Origin: Amphiura filiformis
Lineage: Eukaryota > Echinodermata > Ophiuroidea > Amphilepidida > Amphiuridae
Assembly (NCBI RefSeq): GCF_039555335.1
Contig: NC_092628.1
Location: forward strand, 38,276,965-38,340,964
Reading direction: 5' to 3'
Length of the DNA stretch: 64,000 nt
Shown: piece after piece, positions 1-9,665 of the stretch
How the letters are laid out: each line of letters begins with the position of its first letter
How positions within the stretch are numbered: the first letter of the stretch is position 1
Position numbers and translations under genes: made by a program
The notes under the pieces: generated by a model
What the model saw: only the letters and a program-made list of their open reading frames with translations
Database searches by the model: none
What the model was told of the DNA's origin: nothing

Positions 1-332
1 GGTCAGTAAGGGTCACTTCCGGTATAAAACGATATACCTTCAAAATACCCTTCTGCAACAAAAAGCATAGCAAAGTGATGCCACGTGGACACGTGCATTG
101 ACATTAGCCAATGTCTACGGGGTTTTCATATATTTTGGGGTCAAAGGTGATTAAGGGGTCACAACACGGCTGTGTTCGTGGTCTTAGACCACAGCTAAGT
201 CTAGTTCTTTTTGATTTTGAAACTTAGTCAAGTTACATAAAGTAGTGCAAAAATGGGCTCAAATTTGAGTGCAAAGGTGGTAAATTTATTTAGTTGTAAA
301 ATGCCTTACATCCACACAAAAAGGGGGGAAAA
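1..332. other. Intergenic, no gene seen
   Basis: AT-rich sequence with no convincing open reading frame, RNA gene or repeat that recurs elsewhere in the window. Confidence 0.5.
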
Positions 333-572
333 GCGCAGTGATTTATAGTGCGCTACGCACAGGCACAACGCCTAGACGTTGATCCACAAGCCTCAGCACA
401 CTTTACAGGTTGTCGCTGACCACTACGGCCCCACATCATTCCATAAACCATTTAACAACTATTCGGGGACTTTGCTGCTTCAAGACCCTAGACATTCCAC
501 AAATAGCCATCGCAACCAGGATCAGCTCCCCGAGTTTCGTACGGTCACAACGAGGCAATATTTGCTTAATAT
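333..572 (-). mobile_element. tRNA-derived SINE, family 1, 5'-truncated copy
   Basis: Reverse complement of the body and tail of the SINE at 14868-15192: it shares the tail motif read on this strand as GCGCAGTGATTTATAGTGCG and the long middle section including CTCCCCGAGTTTCGTACG. The tRNA-like head with its GGTTCGAACCC box is missing, as expected of 5' truncation. The two short ORFs over this stretch are SINE sequence and not genes. Confidence 0.75.
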
Positions 573-1340
573 TCCCCCGGCAAATGAATAAACCCAATCG
601 CTATTGTAACTTCCGTTTTTGGGGGGACACTTTGACCTCTGACATATCGTTCGTTCGTTCGTTCGTTTGGTTCGCTCTCGTAGGAGCAGGGTCATTGCTA
701 AAAAGCTTGTCCCTCTGGTTGCAAAAGTCTGTTCAAAGAACAGGAACTGGGTAACTTTTGGTCGCTGTATAAGCCGACCCACTCTGGTTGGTCAATCTGA
801 AGAGACTTCTCTGAAGACTTGTGTTTCAACGTAGTCGCCTGTGGCAGCCATGTAAGGCGCGTATCGGTTTTATACTAGCTCGCACTAGTCCGAGTCGTCG
901 GGACCCTTATAGCAAACTGCCAAGCCTTGTGGATAGTAAATTATTCCCCCAGTCCGTTAACCGGTCAAGCCAGTACAACGAACCATAATGGGATAATGTT
1001 ACTATGTGGTATAACTTTGGTTCGACCTTATGCTGCTGGAAAGCTCGGGATAGCTTGGGTGCTTCGACACAACAGGTAGGCTCATGTGCAGTGACACGGC
1101 GGTGTGCACATTCAAACGTCTAGCTGTCGCCGCCCTCGTCACTATCCTTAACCTTCTTAGCGCAATAGGTCTTGCCTCTATTGTACCTTCGCGTGCTCGT
1201 ACCGTCACTTCCCGACCGCCACTCACGACGAGTCGGTGATTGATTCTGATTGCTCTGACATATCGGGGAAATTGCTATAATTATTATTGTAGATGTAGAT
1301 GTAGATATTTATTTAGCAATATTTATTTATTATTATCATA
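573..1340. other. Intergenic, no gene seen
   Basis: Holds a short GTTC-type microsatellite at about 645-668 and a TAGATG/TTTATT-rich low-complexity patch near 1285-1330. Nothing else is recognisable. Confidence 0.5.
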
Positions 1341-1349
1341 ATATTATCT

Positions 1350-1441
1350 TGATGATACTGCACAGGTTTATTGGATGATGCATCTGAATTTGAAGAAATT
1401 TCATCAGATGCATCATCAAATAAACCTGTACAGTATCATCA
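1350..1441. repeat. Long imperfect hairpin at the edge of a LINE relic
   Basis: Arms of about 37 bp (GATGATACTGCACAGGTTTA ... TAAACCTGTACAGTATCATC) flank a short loop. The right arm overlaps the YADD-encoding part of the reverse transcriptase relic, so the left arm is an inverted duplicate of LINE sequence. Confidence 0.7.
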
Positions 1442-2110
1442 GCATACATGTGAACTTGTAATCCATGCTTGCGGGTGATGTTAGCTATTGGAGACGAGTA
1501 AATGGTAAAGAATTGAGGGTCCAGTACAGATAATGGAGGAACGCCGAAAAGGAGTGGAATGAGTGATGACAAACAACCATTGATGTTGACAGCCTGCAAT
1601 CGTTCAGTCAAATAAGAACAAATCCATTCGAGCACACACCCCTCTAACACCAAAAGAGGAGAGACGCGACAAAAACACACCGTGGCCTATCAAAGGCAGC
1701 AGATTGATTAAGTAATTAAGTTTTTTTTATCCAAATTACATTAAATGTCATTCTGAAATCAATAATAATAATAATGTGGTTTCAGTTCCATGGTGTTTTC
1801 TATAAGCTGATTGGAAGTGCTCGTTTGAAGCAAGATACCGGTCGGTAATTTTTCAAGATTTCAGACTCAGGCGATGCTGCTTTTAAGAAGACAGTTTTGA
1901 AACAAGATGGGAAAACTGCTGATTCCAATGAAAGGATGGCATGATCAGAAAAGACTTTCTATTTTTTGGTTGAATTTAGGTCATTTACATATCTTGTCTT
2001 GTAGTTATGGATGTCAGAACGTTTAGTAAAATAATTATCAAAGGGACAGGACAGCTCATTTATGGAGTGGCTGTACATGTATGTACCTAATTTCAGTGTG
2101 TGCATACCCA
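1434..2110 (-). pseudogene. CR1/L2-like LINE reverse transcriptase relic, copy 1
   Basis: Read on the minus strand, pieces of a non-LTR reverse transcriptase occur in the expected order. A pre-RT stretch reading LSLESAVFPSCFKT and EILKNYRPVS lies near 1850-1950, YRKHHGTETTLL lies near 1780-1800, and at 1434-1690 a palm segment carries a degraded GVPPLSVLDPQFF box followed by HGLQVHMYADDT. The catalytic YADD is visible, but frameshifts, stops and a missing C-terminal half make it inactive. At about 1930-2110 a C-terminal-type LINE segment (KTRYVNDLN-like) is joined directly to the pre-RT stretch, so the relic is rearranged. A related relic lies at 8515-9549. Confidence 0.8.
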
Positions 2111-2240
2111 GCAAACACAAAACGTTTTTAAAACGTTTTTAACAGGTTATATTTTGGATTTTTGGTAAAAACGTTTTAATAACATACTACAAATATATTT
2201 TTAACATGTGTTCAAAATGTTATTGTAAAACATTTTTATT
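2109..2240. repeat. MITE fragment with CCAGCAAACACAAAACG end
   Basis: Starts with a terminal sequence CCAGCAAACACAAAACG followed by several AAACGTTTT-type repeats. The inverse end (AAAACGTTTTGTGTTTGTTG) is seen at about 8493-8510, and related ends lie near 46588 and 48530. Only one terminus is present here. Confidence 0.6.
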
Positions 2241-2242
2241 TG

Positions 2243-2465
2243 CTACTTGCAGGTCTTCCATTTGCCTGTGTATAGAGGCAAGTTCGTCAGCCCTATATGA
2301 CTCGTTGAGCTGGGTGTTGAGCTTCTCCACACTTCTTTGGCATGACAAGTTCTAACAAGTAGATATGTCTTTTTGGCCGCATCTCTATCTGATCTCAACT
2401 TGAGGGTCTTGTCTGTCACCCAGCTTGGCATTCCACAAAGGTTACATTTTCCAACAAGCAAACTA
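2243..2465 (-). pseudogene. LINE endonuclease-RT linker relic
   Basis: The minus-strand translation contains SWVTDKTLKLRSDRDAAKKT followed, after a frame change, by residues resembling the linker between the endonuclease and reverse transcriptase domains of CR1-like LINEs (WVTDKTLKLRxxRDxAKxxY type). It is short and frameshifted. The family assignment rests on this motif only. Confidence 0.55.
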
Positions 2466-2720
2466 GTGATAGCCTAACCTATTTTACTAGCCCTATTCAT
2501 CGTCTCTTGCATATAAAGTTTACCAGATATCTCCCGGGGTTATCTAATCATTTTACTAACCCTATTCATCGTCTCTTGCATATCACTGATATAGTCTACC
2601 CGGGCTTATCAAATCATTTTAAATCAAAATTACAGCGTCTTACCTTTCCTGGAAGGATCGAAATCGAATAAAAGTGCAGACAATAAATCTGCAATCGCCA
2701 CAAGGATTTTGGTCGACAGC
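2466..2720. repeat. Dispersed repeat shared with 41340-42010
   Basis: Matches 41340-42010 over CTATTTTACTAGCC, the TACCAGATATCTCCCGG stretch and a block CGCCACAAGGATTTTGGTCG. On the minus strand the last block reads as a short open segment ending at a consensus-like splice donor (AAAG followed by GTAAG). In this copy the ATG of the other copy is CTG. It also holds an internal duplication of CCCTATTCATCGTCTCTTGC. Confidence 0.6.
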
Positions 2721-2837
2721 GCGGTGCTGTGCGAGGATCTAGTTGCTAAGATAAAGGAGAAGTTCTTCACGTTTGCCGTGACAAAGTCGTGGTATACTAT
2801 GATATCATGGTAGTGGTGCTTATAATCAACGCTCTGC

Positions 2838-3830
2838 AGGGTCTATTGTTCTATTGTTTCCGATTAGAGCGCTGACATATTGGAAAATGTTGCCAATCAA
2901 TATTCATGAGAGTGTACATTCAACGTCCAGTTTTCGAAATTGGGTGACTTGTGTTTGGTAGGTGTGAAATACATCTGACTGGGCGTTTTAATTACGTAAC
3001 GAATAAAGGCATTGACATCATCGAATGGCTGCCCAGTGCTGCTATGTGTTTAGTTATTATATATGATTATATTATTAAATGTATTCATCATTCCTTTCTT
3101 TTCCCTTCTCTGTACTTATTCTTTCCTAGGCCTACACTTTATCACTCCCTCTCACCCTCCCTCTCTCATTCCCATCATTTTCCTTATATTTCTATTTATC
3201 TACTTGTCTTTATTATATCTTTTTATTTCTCCCTTCCTCCAGCCCTCTCTCATTCTCCATATCCCCTCCTCCCCTCTTTCTCCCTCCTCCCCTCCCAAGA
3301 CTTCTCACAGAGATGAATCTGCCCCTCCCCAACCCCCTCCCCTCCTCTCCTTCCGAAATAAAATTAAATGGAAATTTCTTAAAACAACCTTGATAGGCCT
3401 ATACTTCTCCTTACACATGTATACGAGCTTATACGTATAGCGATTACCATTATAATGTAATATAGATGTATGGACTGGACATGGCAGCCTTCATACATTC
3501 GATCAGCAAGAGCATTCAATTTATTTAAATGAAACGCCTAACGTCAGGTGGGTGGTAAAGATGATTGCATGGACAGCTAAAGCCTCCTTTATAGAATTCA
3601 GACCCACACAAGCACACATTTGGGATACATGAGTACAATGGTACCACTTTACACATGACTGCCCTTACACATGACTGTAGTGTGGTCACTTATTGATACT
3701 CGCCTGTTGTGTAGAGCGTTAATATGATGCCGGATCAGTGACCAATTTAATGGCGGAACCCCTTTGTTTGAAACAATGGTACCACTTTTATGAATAGCCT
3801 GTCGCAACTTCTAATCGGCATCAAACGAAC
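2838..3830. repeat. Dispersed 1-kb repeat, copy 1, with pyrimidine tract
   Basis: Aligns by eye with 24505-25600. The shared segments are the TCTATTGTTCTATTG start, GAGCGCTGACATATTGGAAA, AATGGCTGCC, and a downstream part with GATCAGCAA and CAATTTATTTAAATGA. Between them lies a C/T-rich tract at about 3100-3350 that gives artefactual Pro/Ser/Leu-rich ORFs. No coding function is supported. Confidence 0.7.
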
Positions 3831-4093
3831 AAAAGATTATATAACCTATTGCGACTCTATTTCTATTGAAAGCTCTTTGCTTATAATACACTGGATGTGA
3901 TTGAGGTTCATTTGCATTTGCTGTTTTTGTATTTGCATAATGTTGTATAATTTAGTAGACGAAGAGCGGTAATGTTCCGTGACCAAATAATTAAGGTTCG
4001 AAAGTGATTTTGACTTGCCTGCAGTATACAGAACAACTTGGCTTGGGCTGCTCTCTTCAACATGTTCAAAGTTCACATTTTGGTAGTGGGCAT

Positions 4094-4759
4094 TTAAGGG
4101 ATCTAAAATGAGCGTTTATTGCGTTTCGACAGTATTTTTTGTAGGACATGAGAGCACCTCAGACCTATCGAATTGCATTCTGAATACGAAGCATGTCTTT
4201 CTGATATCAATAATTTTCATTTTTGAAAATCACAATATAATAAAATTTTATGACAAATTATAAAAATTGATATTTTCAAATTTTTGATATATAGCAGTCC
4301 TCGAAGTAAATTTTATAAATCTAATGATGTATTCTTAAAGTGTATGTAGCTGGGAGGAAAAGCCGACGATCAATTGAAAATTTTGACCTTTTATATTGAA
4401 GATATGGATTTTTTCCCCCAAAAGACCTATTTTTTTTTGGCGCTTTGGGAAAAAAATCCATATCTTCAATACGAAAGGTCAAAATTTTCAATTGATCGTC
4501 GGCTTTTCATCCCACCTACATACACTTTAAGTATAAATTATCAGATTTATAAAGTTTACTTCAAGTACTGTTAAATATCAAAAATATCAATTTTTAATGA
4601 TTTGCCATAAAATGTGGGTATTAAATTGCGAATTTCAAAAATGAAAATTATTTGATATCAGAATGACATTCTTCGTATTCAGAATGCAATTCGATATGTC
4701 TGATGTGCTCTGATGTCCCAAAATAAATACTGTCCAAACGTTCATACCCCAGCCCTTAA
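4094..4759. mobile_element. Palindromic TTAA-flanked MITE, copy 1
   Basis: A 666-bp element whose two halves are inverted copies of each other, bounded by TTAAGGG and CCCTTAA. The arms include ATCGAATTGCATTCTGAATACG and its inverse, and a central inverted stretch around GATATGGATTTTTTCC. Copy 2 at 61671-62337 is nearly full length and collinear. TTAA target duplications are typical of piggyBac- and Kolobok-type transposons; no transposase is encoded, so it is non-autonomous. Confidence 0.8.
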
Positions 4760-4854
4760 GGTTAAACAGGGGGTCAAAATTGAATAATGTCTCAATATTG
4801 TTAAAAGTATGTTAAATTATTCGTCTGGCCGTAAACAAAATGCATATAATTATA

Positions 4855-5135
4855 TTGGTTCGCCTTAATGTTTGGTAGTAAGCTAGGTGCGTATCTCGCG
4901 ACCATAACGCCAATCGCGTAGAGCGTACATGCATGTAAACCCATACCCGTTCTCATCTTTTTAATATGGACATCGATATGAGAATTCCACGACTTATGTC
5001 CGTATTAAGAAGAACGCTTGGAGAACGGGTGTGGGTTCTCATACTAATGCACACATACAATGGTGGTTTGTCGGCACGCTTGCAGCGCAGTCGCGATAAA
5101 GCACTGGTGTCAATACCGAACTTGAGGTGAACCAA
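4855..5135. repeat. Palindromic repeat, about 280 bp
   Basis: The left half (TTGGTTCGCCTTAATG, ACCCATACCCGTTCTC, TTTTTAATATGGACAT) is matched in inverse order by the right half (ATGTCCGTATTAAGAAG, GAGAACGGGTGTGGGT, TGAGGTGAACCAA). It looks like a fold-back MITE. No second copy was seen in the window. Confidence 0.65.
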
Positions 5136-5139
5136 AGAA

Positions 5140-5495
5140 TAGTTTGCTCTATCTGCAAAGTTTAGTTACGACGTTATGGGCAGAAATGTGTCAAACATTA
5201 ACACAATTTTGGCTGTAGCCAACCTACTACAGTACAATTAAGATTGTCCAATTTTTTTCGGAGATGCAACAAACTATACATTTTTAGTTTCCTTGTGACC
5301 CGACAAATATTTGTATATACATTTCAACAGAATTGGGATAGTTTTTGACTTTTGACCCCTGTTTGACATTAATTGACCCTTACCTACAATAATTGCCAGA
5401 ACTTTGAAGACCGCAGCCCAAACCAATTTTTCAGTAACTTTCAGGCAAGTCAAAAACACTTTCAAACCTTTCATAACGATCTGGTCAAAGAACAT
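5140..5495. other. Intergenic, no gene seen
   Basis: No recognisable gene or repeat. Opposing short ORFs here continue into the adjacent GC-rich MITE and are not credible. Confidence 0.4.
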
Positions 5496-5863
5496 TAGGG
5501 GCTGTGCAATAATTATGAGCCCCCCGGGGGTAAAATTTCCAAACGGCTCGCCAAAAATCGCTTGCCCCCCCCTCTCGGCCTGCCAAAAATCGCTTGCCCC
5601 CCCCCTTGCGCGCATGCCAAATTTTTGGGATCCCAATTTACAAACCTTAAATGGTCTATATACCTGTTGCGAGCGCAGCGAGCAGGAAAATTTGCATATT
5701 TAAGCGTTTCCGTACTGTTTTCCTAAGCCTTTTTAGAGCGTTTTATTAAAAGGCGCCCCATGAATGTGTGCCAAAATCGCTTGCCCCCCCTCTCAGCTTG
5801 CCAAAATTGCTTGCCCCCCCAATTTTACCCTCCCCAGGGCTCATAATTATTGCACAGCCCCTT
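5496..5863. mobile_element. GC-rich hAT-like MITE with internal GCCAAAAATCGCTTG repeats
   Basis: A 368-bp element with terminal inverted repeats AGGGGCTGTGCAATAATTAT at the left and the inverse at the right, flanked on both sides by AGAACAT, a likely 7-8 bp target duplication as made by hAT-type transposases. The interior repeats GCCAAAAATCGCTTGCCCCC about four times. Related copies or fragments lie at 8889-9240, 16943-17070, 20232-20300 and 39805-39990. Confidence 0.8.
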
Positions 5864-6982
5864 AGAACATATGACGTTTTGCAGTGAATTGGTCATACGA
5901 GAGCGGCAATTGTTGTACCCCTGAATAACATCGGCAACACCGCACCATGCAATTTGTCATGTCGTAGAAGTGACGAATATTTTAGATTATATTGACAAAT
6001 GCACTTGACAATCAGTATTTTGCTGATTTGTCATATCACCTGAATTCGTCATGTTCATGAAGTAATTTGTTAATAGAAGATTTAAGGCCCATTCGGTGAT
6101 TTGCTCATCCGGACGATCGTAAAAATCATCAAAATTCAGATTTTGGTACCTATGTCATTGTCATAAATAATGTTAACATAGCCTGCTAGTGGTTCAGCCG
6201 AAAGTCGTGTATTTAAGACAAAAATAAGGGATTTACATGAATCTGTAATTTAGATACTGACACAGAACATCTAATCATTTTTCTGGCTGAAACCAGTATA
6301 GAATTTAGGGCCTGCTTGGAAAGCAGTGCTTGTCACTGACGTTGTTACCCTCAATAAAGAAAGAATAAACTAAACTAACTAAACTAGAAATATATTAAGC
6401 ACGGATGTTTAATTCTCACTGCACGGATTTTTATTCTCACTGCACGAACGTGCCAGGAGGAACGTTGAAATAGCTCCTGCTTTATAAAAAAGGTACAGGC
6501 TCCCAAAGATAAAATGTATTTAAAGGGCAGATTTTGGGTCCAAATTTAGACCCCCTACTCCAACTTTAAATATAAAGCAAATCTGAGGGTGTCAGGTGGA
6601 TATGGAGTGACCCATAATACCTCATCAATCACCGCCATATCCCATCGATTTACTACAGAATATATTGTATGTTCAACATATAATTTAAAATTGTATTACG
6701 ACACGTGAAGCAAAATCGAATTAAAGTGGCCGCTAATGGCCGCCTATTGTCTAGACCTAGGACACAGCATCCCGAATCGTCACGTGATTTCAGTCGCTTA
6801 TTCCATATAGAATGCTTGCTGCAGTATTACCGTCGAGCACAGCACTTGCGAAATTTCATTAATATTTCTTATATGAAAATAAGTTGACTTGCACACATTT
6901 CTGATGCGGTCGTAATGTTGTCAAATATAATTCCCAGATTGCCAGTATTATAAATATTTGCAGTAGGTTATCAAAAAATGTT
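5864..6982. other. Intergenic; dispersed repeat fragment near 5905-6085
   Basis: The stretch with AATTTGTCATGTCGTAGAAG and TTTGCTGATTTGTCA also occurs near 42120-42250 and 42612-42680. The rest (6090-6982) shows no gene and no recurring repeat. Confidence 0.5.
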
Positions 6983-8284
6983 TTAAGGTTACACGAAGAA
7001 ACGTATAAAAAACGTATAAAAGACGTATAAAGTTGTTCTCTAAAACCGCGTTTTCTCAGCAATCAAATATCGCAGTGAGTCAAATGTTGGTGCATGGATG
7101 TATATTTACATTATTTTTGTGTGTTTATACAAATTTTTAGAATCCGTTTGAAAATCCTTCGTTTAAATCATTTTTACGCACCATGTTCACAAGATCAAAA
7201 ACACGTTCCATGCAGTTTTTTTCAAATGTTCTCTCCGTATAAAACCACGCCGAGTGATAATTTTCTCCTTTTTTGTATTGTACTACAAATCGACCAAAGA
7301 AATAATGTTGCCATGGGGAAGAACCAAATACAGTACCGATTAAATTTTATTAGCCCGTTTTTGGGAACAATTTTCGAGAATCTTGTACCACAAAACACTG
7401 TTATGTTACATTATCGATATCTGGATCGTGGAACGTTAATTTTGATTTTTTACTGCCTACATTATTTCTCAAATGTCTGTCGCTTACTTTACCATTTGAA
7501 TTTCACTCCAAATTTAAGCTACTTTTGCAAAAAACGAGGTTTTTCGCCATCGATACCTCCGACATTTACAGCGGTGATGAGCTTGTTTATCATAAGAAGT
7601 AAGAGCCTGTTATGAACTATTCCATAATAGTCAGTTTGAGATCAATCAATTTCATGTGTCCCTCAGTGGCGCAATCGGTTAACGCGCCGGACCCACGTTC
7701 TACTATATAATACTATAATTTTGAGCTGGAAAACTTTGGTACGTGTTCGAGTCCCTATGAGGTCCATTCCATTTATTTTATTTTATTTTTCTCTCACTTT
7801 TTTTTTTTTTCTTGTTCGTTTCTTTCTTTCTGACTGCAGCGATTGATTGTTTTTGCCCTTTTTTTCATTATATAATTCAGGAATTTTTAGGCTATAGGCC
7901 TACTAGTCTAATAGGCGCGGCCTATGAATATATTTTTACAAATTAGATTAACAAAATATTGGTTGTTGGTTTTGTTATTGTTGTTGTAGTTATTGTTGTA
8001 GGCCTATATATTGCATAATATAAATAGGCCTACTAATAGGCCTATTATAGCCTATAGAAGCATTGATTTATTTCACGACAGATATCATCCAGGATACTTT
8101 TAAAAATTGAAAATTTAGAAAATCCAAAGGAAAATTGCCGAAAACGGCTGCCCACAATCAACCCCCCCCCCATCAGCCCATATGGTCCTATCATGGTCGC
8201 CCCCTCCCTATCATGCCCTGCAACATATAGGATGACTCACGAGCCGCGGTTTTCCGTGGCCCTAGTTCAGATTGATACACTATT
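6983..8284 (+). repeat. Composite 1.3-kb dispersed repeat, copy 1
   Basis: Matches the reverse complement of 54911-56176 over its whole length. Order: a short array of ACGTATAAA units, a 0.5-kb segment that is open in one frame (7094-7615), a tRNA-like segment at about 7664-7775, a T-rich and TAGGCCTA-rich segment, and a conserved 3' part with GGATGACTCACGAGCCGCGG. The open frame is kept for about 86 codons in the second copy and then lost to a roughly 35-bp indel. The differences between copies mostly change amino acids, so it is probably not a conserved protein. Confidence 0.75.
7664..7775 (+). pseudogene. Decayed tRNA-like segment inside composite repeat
   Basis: Contains an A-box-like CAGTGGCGCAATCGGTTAAC and a B-box-like GTGTTCGAGTCCC about 90 bp apart, with an extra AT-rich insert between them. 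The T-stem does not pair and the acceptor ends match poorly, so it is a tRNA-derived relic and not a functional tRNA gene. The inverted copy at 55430-55548 keeps the same boxes. Confidence 0.6.
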
Positions 8285-8394
8285 GTACGCGTGAGTTCAT
8301 TCTTTTCTGCATGGCTGTTTCCATTATTAACTTACGCCCCTCTGGAATCAAGCCTTGAAAATCAATTGCATTTAACCTTAATGCTATGAAAACG

Positions 8395-8510
8395 TTTTAT
8401 ACCATTTACGCGTATATACCATTTTTATAACCCGACATTTTAACGTTTTCTGACAACTTTTTTAACTTTTTGTGAATGATGTCGAAAACGTTTTGTGTTT
8501 GTTGGGAGTA
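8395..8510. repeat. MITE fragment ending AAAACGTTTTGTGTTTGTTG
   Basis: AT-rich stretch with repeated AACGTTTT motifs whose right end is the inverse of the terminus at 2109. It abuts the LINE relic that follows. Confidence 0.55.
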
Positions 8511-8514
8511 CAGA

Positions 8515-8889
8515 TAATTTGGGGACACCGAAAAGTATGTTGACAGCCTGCAATCGTTCAGCCAAATAAGAATGAATCCATTCGAGTGCACCCCCTCTGA
8601 CACCAAAAGAGGTGATAAGCGACAGAAGGACACCCTGGCCTATGGTGTCGAAGGCAGCAGATAGATCTACATGTAGTAGTTAAGTAGGTTTTTTATCCAA
8701 ATTACATCCATAATAATGTGGTTTCAGTTGCATGGTGTTTTCTATAAGCGAAGTGCTCGTTTGAAGCAAGATGATCAGCTATCCCAGATGAAACAACTTG
8801 TTCAATTTTTTTTTTTTAAATCAACGCCAAGTTTGATACCGGTCGGTAATTTTACAAGATTTCAGACACAAGCGATGGCTGCTTTTAGG
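8515..8889 (-). pseudogene. CR1/L2-like LINE reverse transcriptase relic, copy 2
   Basis: Minus-strand pieces read YRKHHATETTLL, then DLSAAFDTI (RT motif A region) and a stretch resembling SFGVRGGALEWIHSYL and ERLQAVNI. These are standard landmarks of the non-LTR reverse transcriptase fingers and palm. Stops and frameshifts break it and the YADD region is absent. It is collinear with the relic at 1434-1890. A GC-rich MITE begins exactly where the homology to that copy stops (8889). Confidence 0.8.
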
Positions 8890-9240
8890 GGTGGCGCAAT
8901 AATTATGTGTACCCCCGGGGTGGTGAATTCTCAAAATGGTCCACCAAAAATCGCTTGCCCCCCCCCCCTCCCTTTGGCCGTGCCAAAAATCTTTGCCCCC
9001 CTTTCGACGTGCCAAAAACCTTTGCCCCCTTTTGACGTGCCAAAAATCTTTGCACCCCTCTCTACACATGCAAGATTTTGGGGAACCCGAATTTAAAACC
9101 TTAAATTGTCTTATCATATAATGCGAGTGCAGCGAGCAGGAAATTTTGCAGGACATTTGCATATTTGAACGTGTTCCTAACGTTTTCCTACGCCTTTTTA
9201 GGCCTGAAAGTTAGCTTTTCTCTAAAATCAAAAGAAAATA
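8889..9240. mobile_element. GC-rich hAT-like MITE, inserted in LINE relic
   Basis: Begins GGGGTGGCGCAATAATTATG, the variant terminus of the 5496-5863 element, followed by four to five GCCAAAAATC(G/T)TTGCCCCC-type internal repeats and the same GAGTGCAGCGAGCAGGAAA stretch. The right terminal repeat is not found, so this copy is truncated or its right end has decayed. Confidence 0.75.
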
Positions 9241-9333
9241 ACAAAACAAAGCAACTTTACAAAACATATTACCAAACAACAAGGCAAGTGTAGCGGAAAA
9301 GTGCTCGCAGAAAAGATTAATTAGAGCTAAGTT

Positions 9334-9549
9334 TTATTTTAATTGACTGTGGAAATGTTTAGCAGATTTTGAAGCTGTCAGATATTTATCTAAAGAATTC
9401 CGAAGAATGGCGTGATCAGAAAAGACTTTCTGATTTTTGGTTAAATTTAGGTCATTTACATATCTTGTCTTGTAGTCATGGATGTCAGAACGTTCAGTAA
9501 AATAATTATCAAATGAACAGAGCAGCTCAAGTATGGAGTGCCTGTACAT
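9334..9549 (-). pseudogene. LINE C-terminal relic
   Basis: The minus-strand frame reads IHDYKTRYVNDLNL ... DHAI ... NSLDKYLTASKSAKHFHSQL and then a stop. This resembles the end of CR1/L2 reverse transcriptase ORFs (YxTR ... KLWNSLP ... SxxxFKxxLK). It lies upstream, in minus-strand terms, of an RT piece, so the element has been rearranged or two copies are joined. Confidence 0.6.
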
Positions 9550-9665
9550 GAATGTACCTATTCCAGTGTGTACATATCTCCAAATTTTGATACGTAATAA
9601 TTATTAGCAAACTATGGCGCTGTGTGATCTCTATAGTCATAGTGACCGTTTGCCACCGTTCTTAT

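Noticed and set aside
2951-3440. Overlapping 121- and 125-codon ORFs rich in Pro, Ser and Leu
   Set aside because: They translate a pyrimidine-rich low-complexity tract within a repeat.
7094-7615. 173-codon plus-strand ORF, the second longest single ORF with unusual composition
   Set aside because: It lies wholly inside a dispersed repeat. The second copy loses the frame through an indel, and most substitutions between copies are amino-acid changing. No domain recognised.
7664-7775. Possible functional tRNA gene with intron
   Set aside because: A- and B-box-like words are present, but the T-stem and acceptor stem do not pair and the sequence is part of a dispersed repeat.
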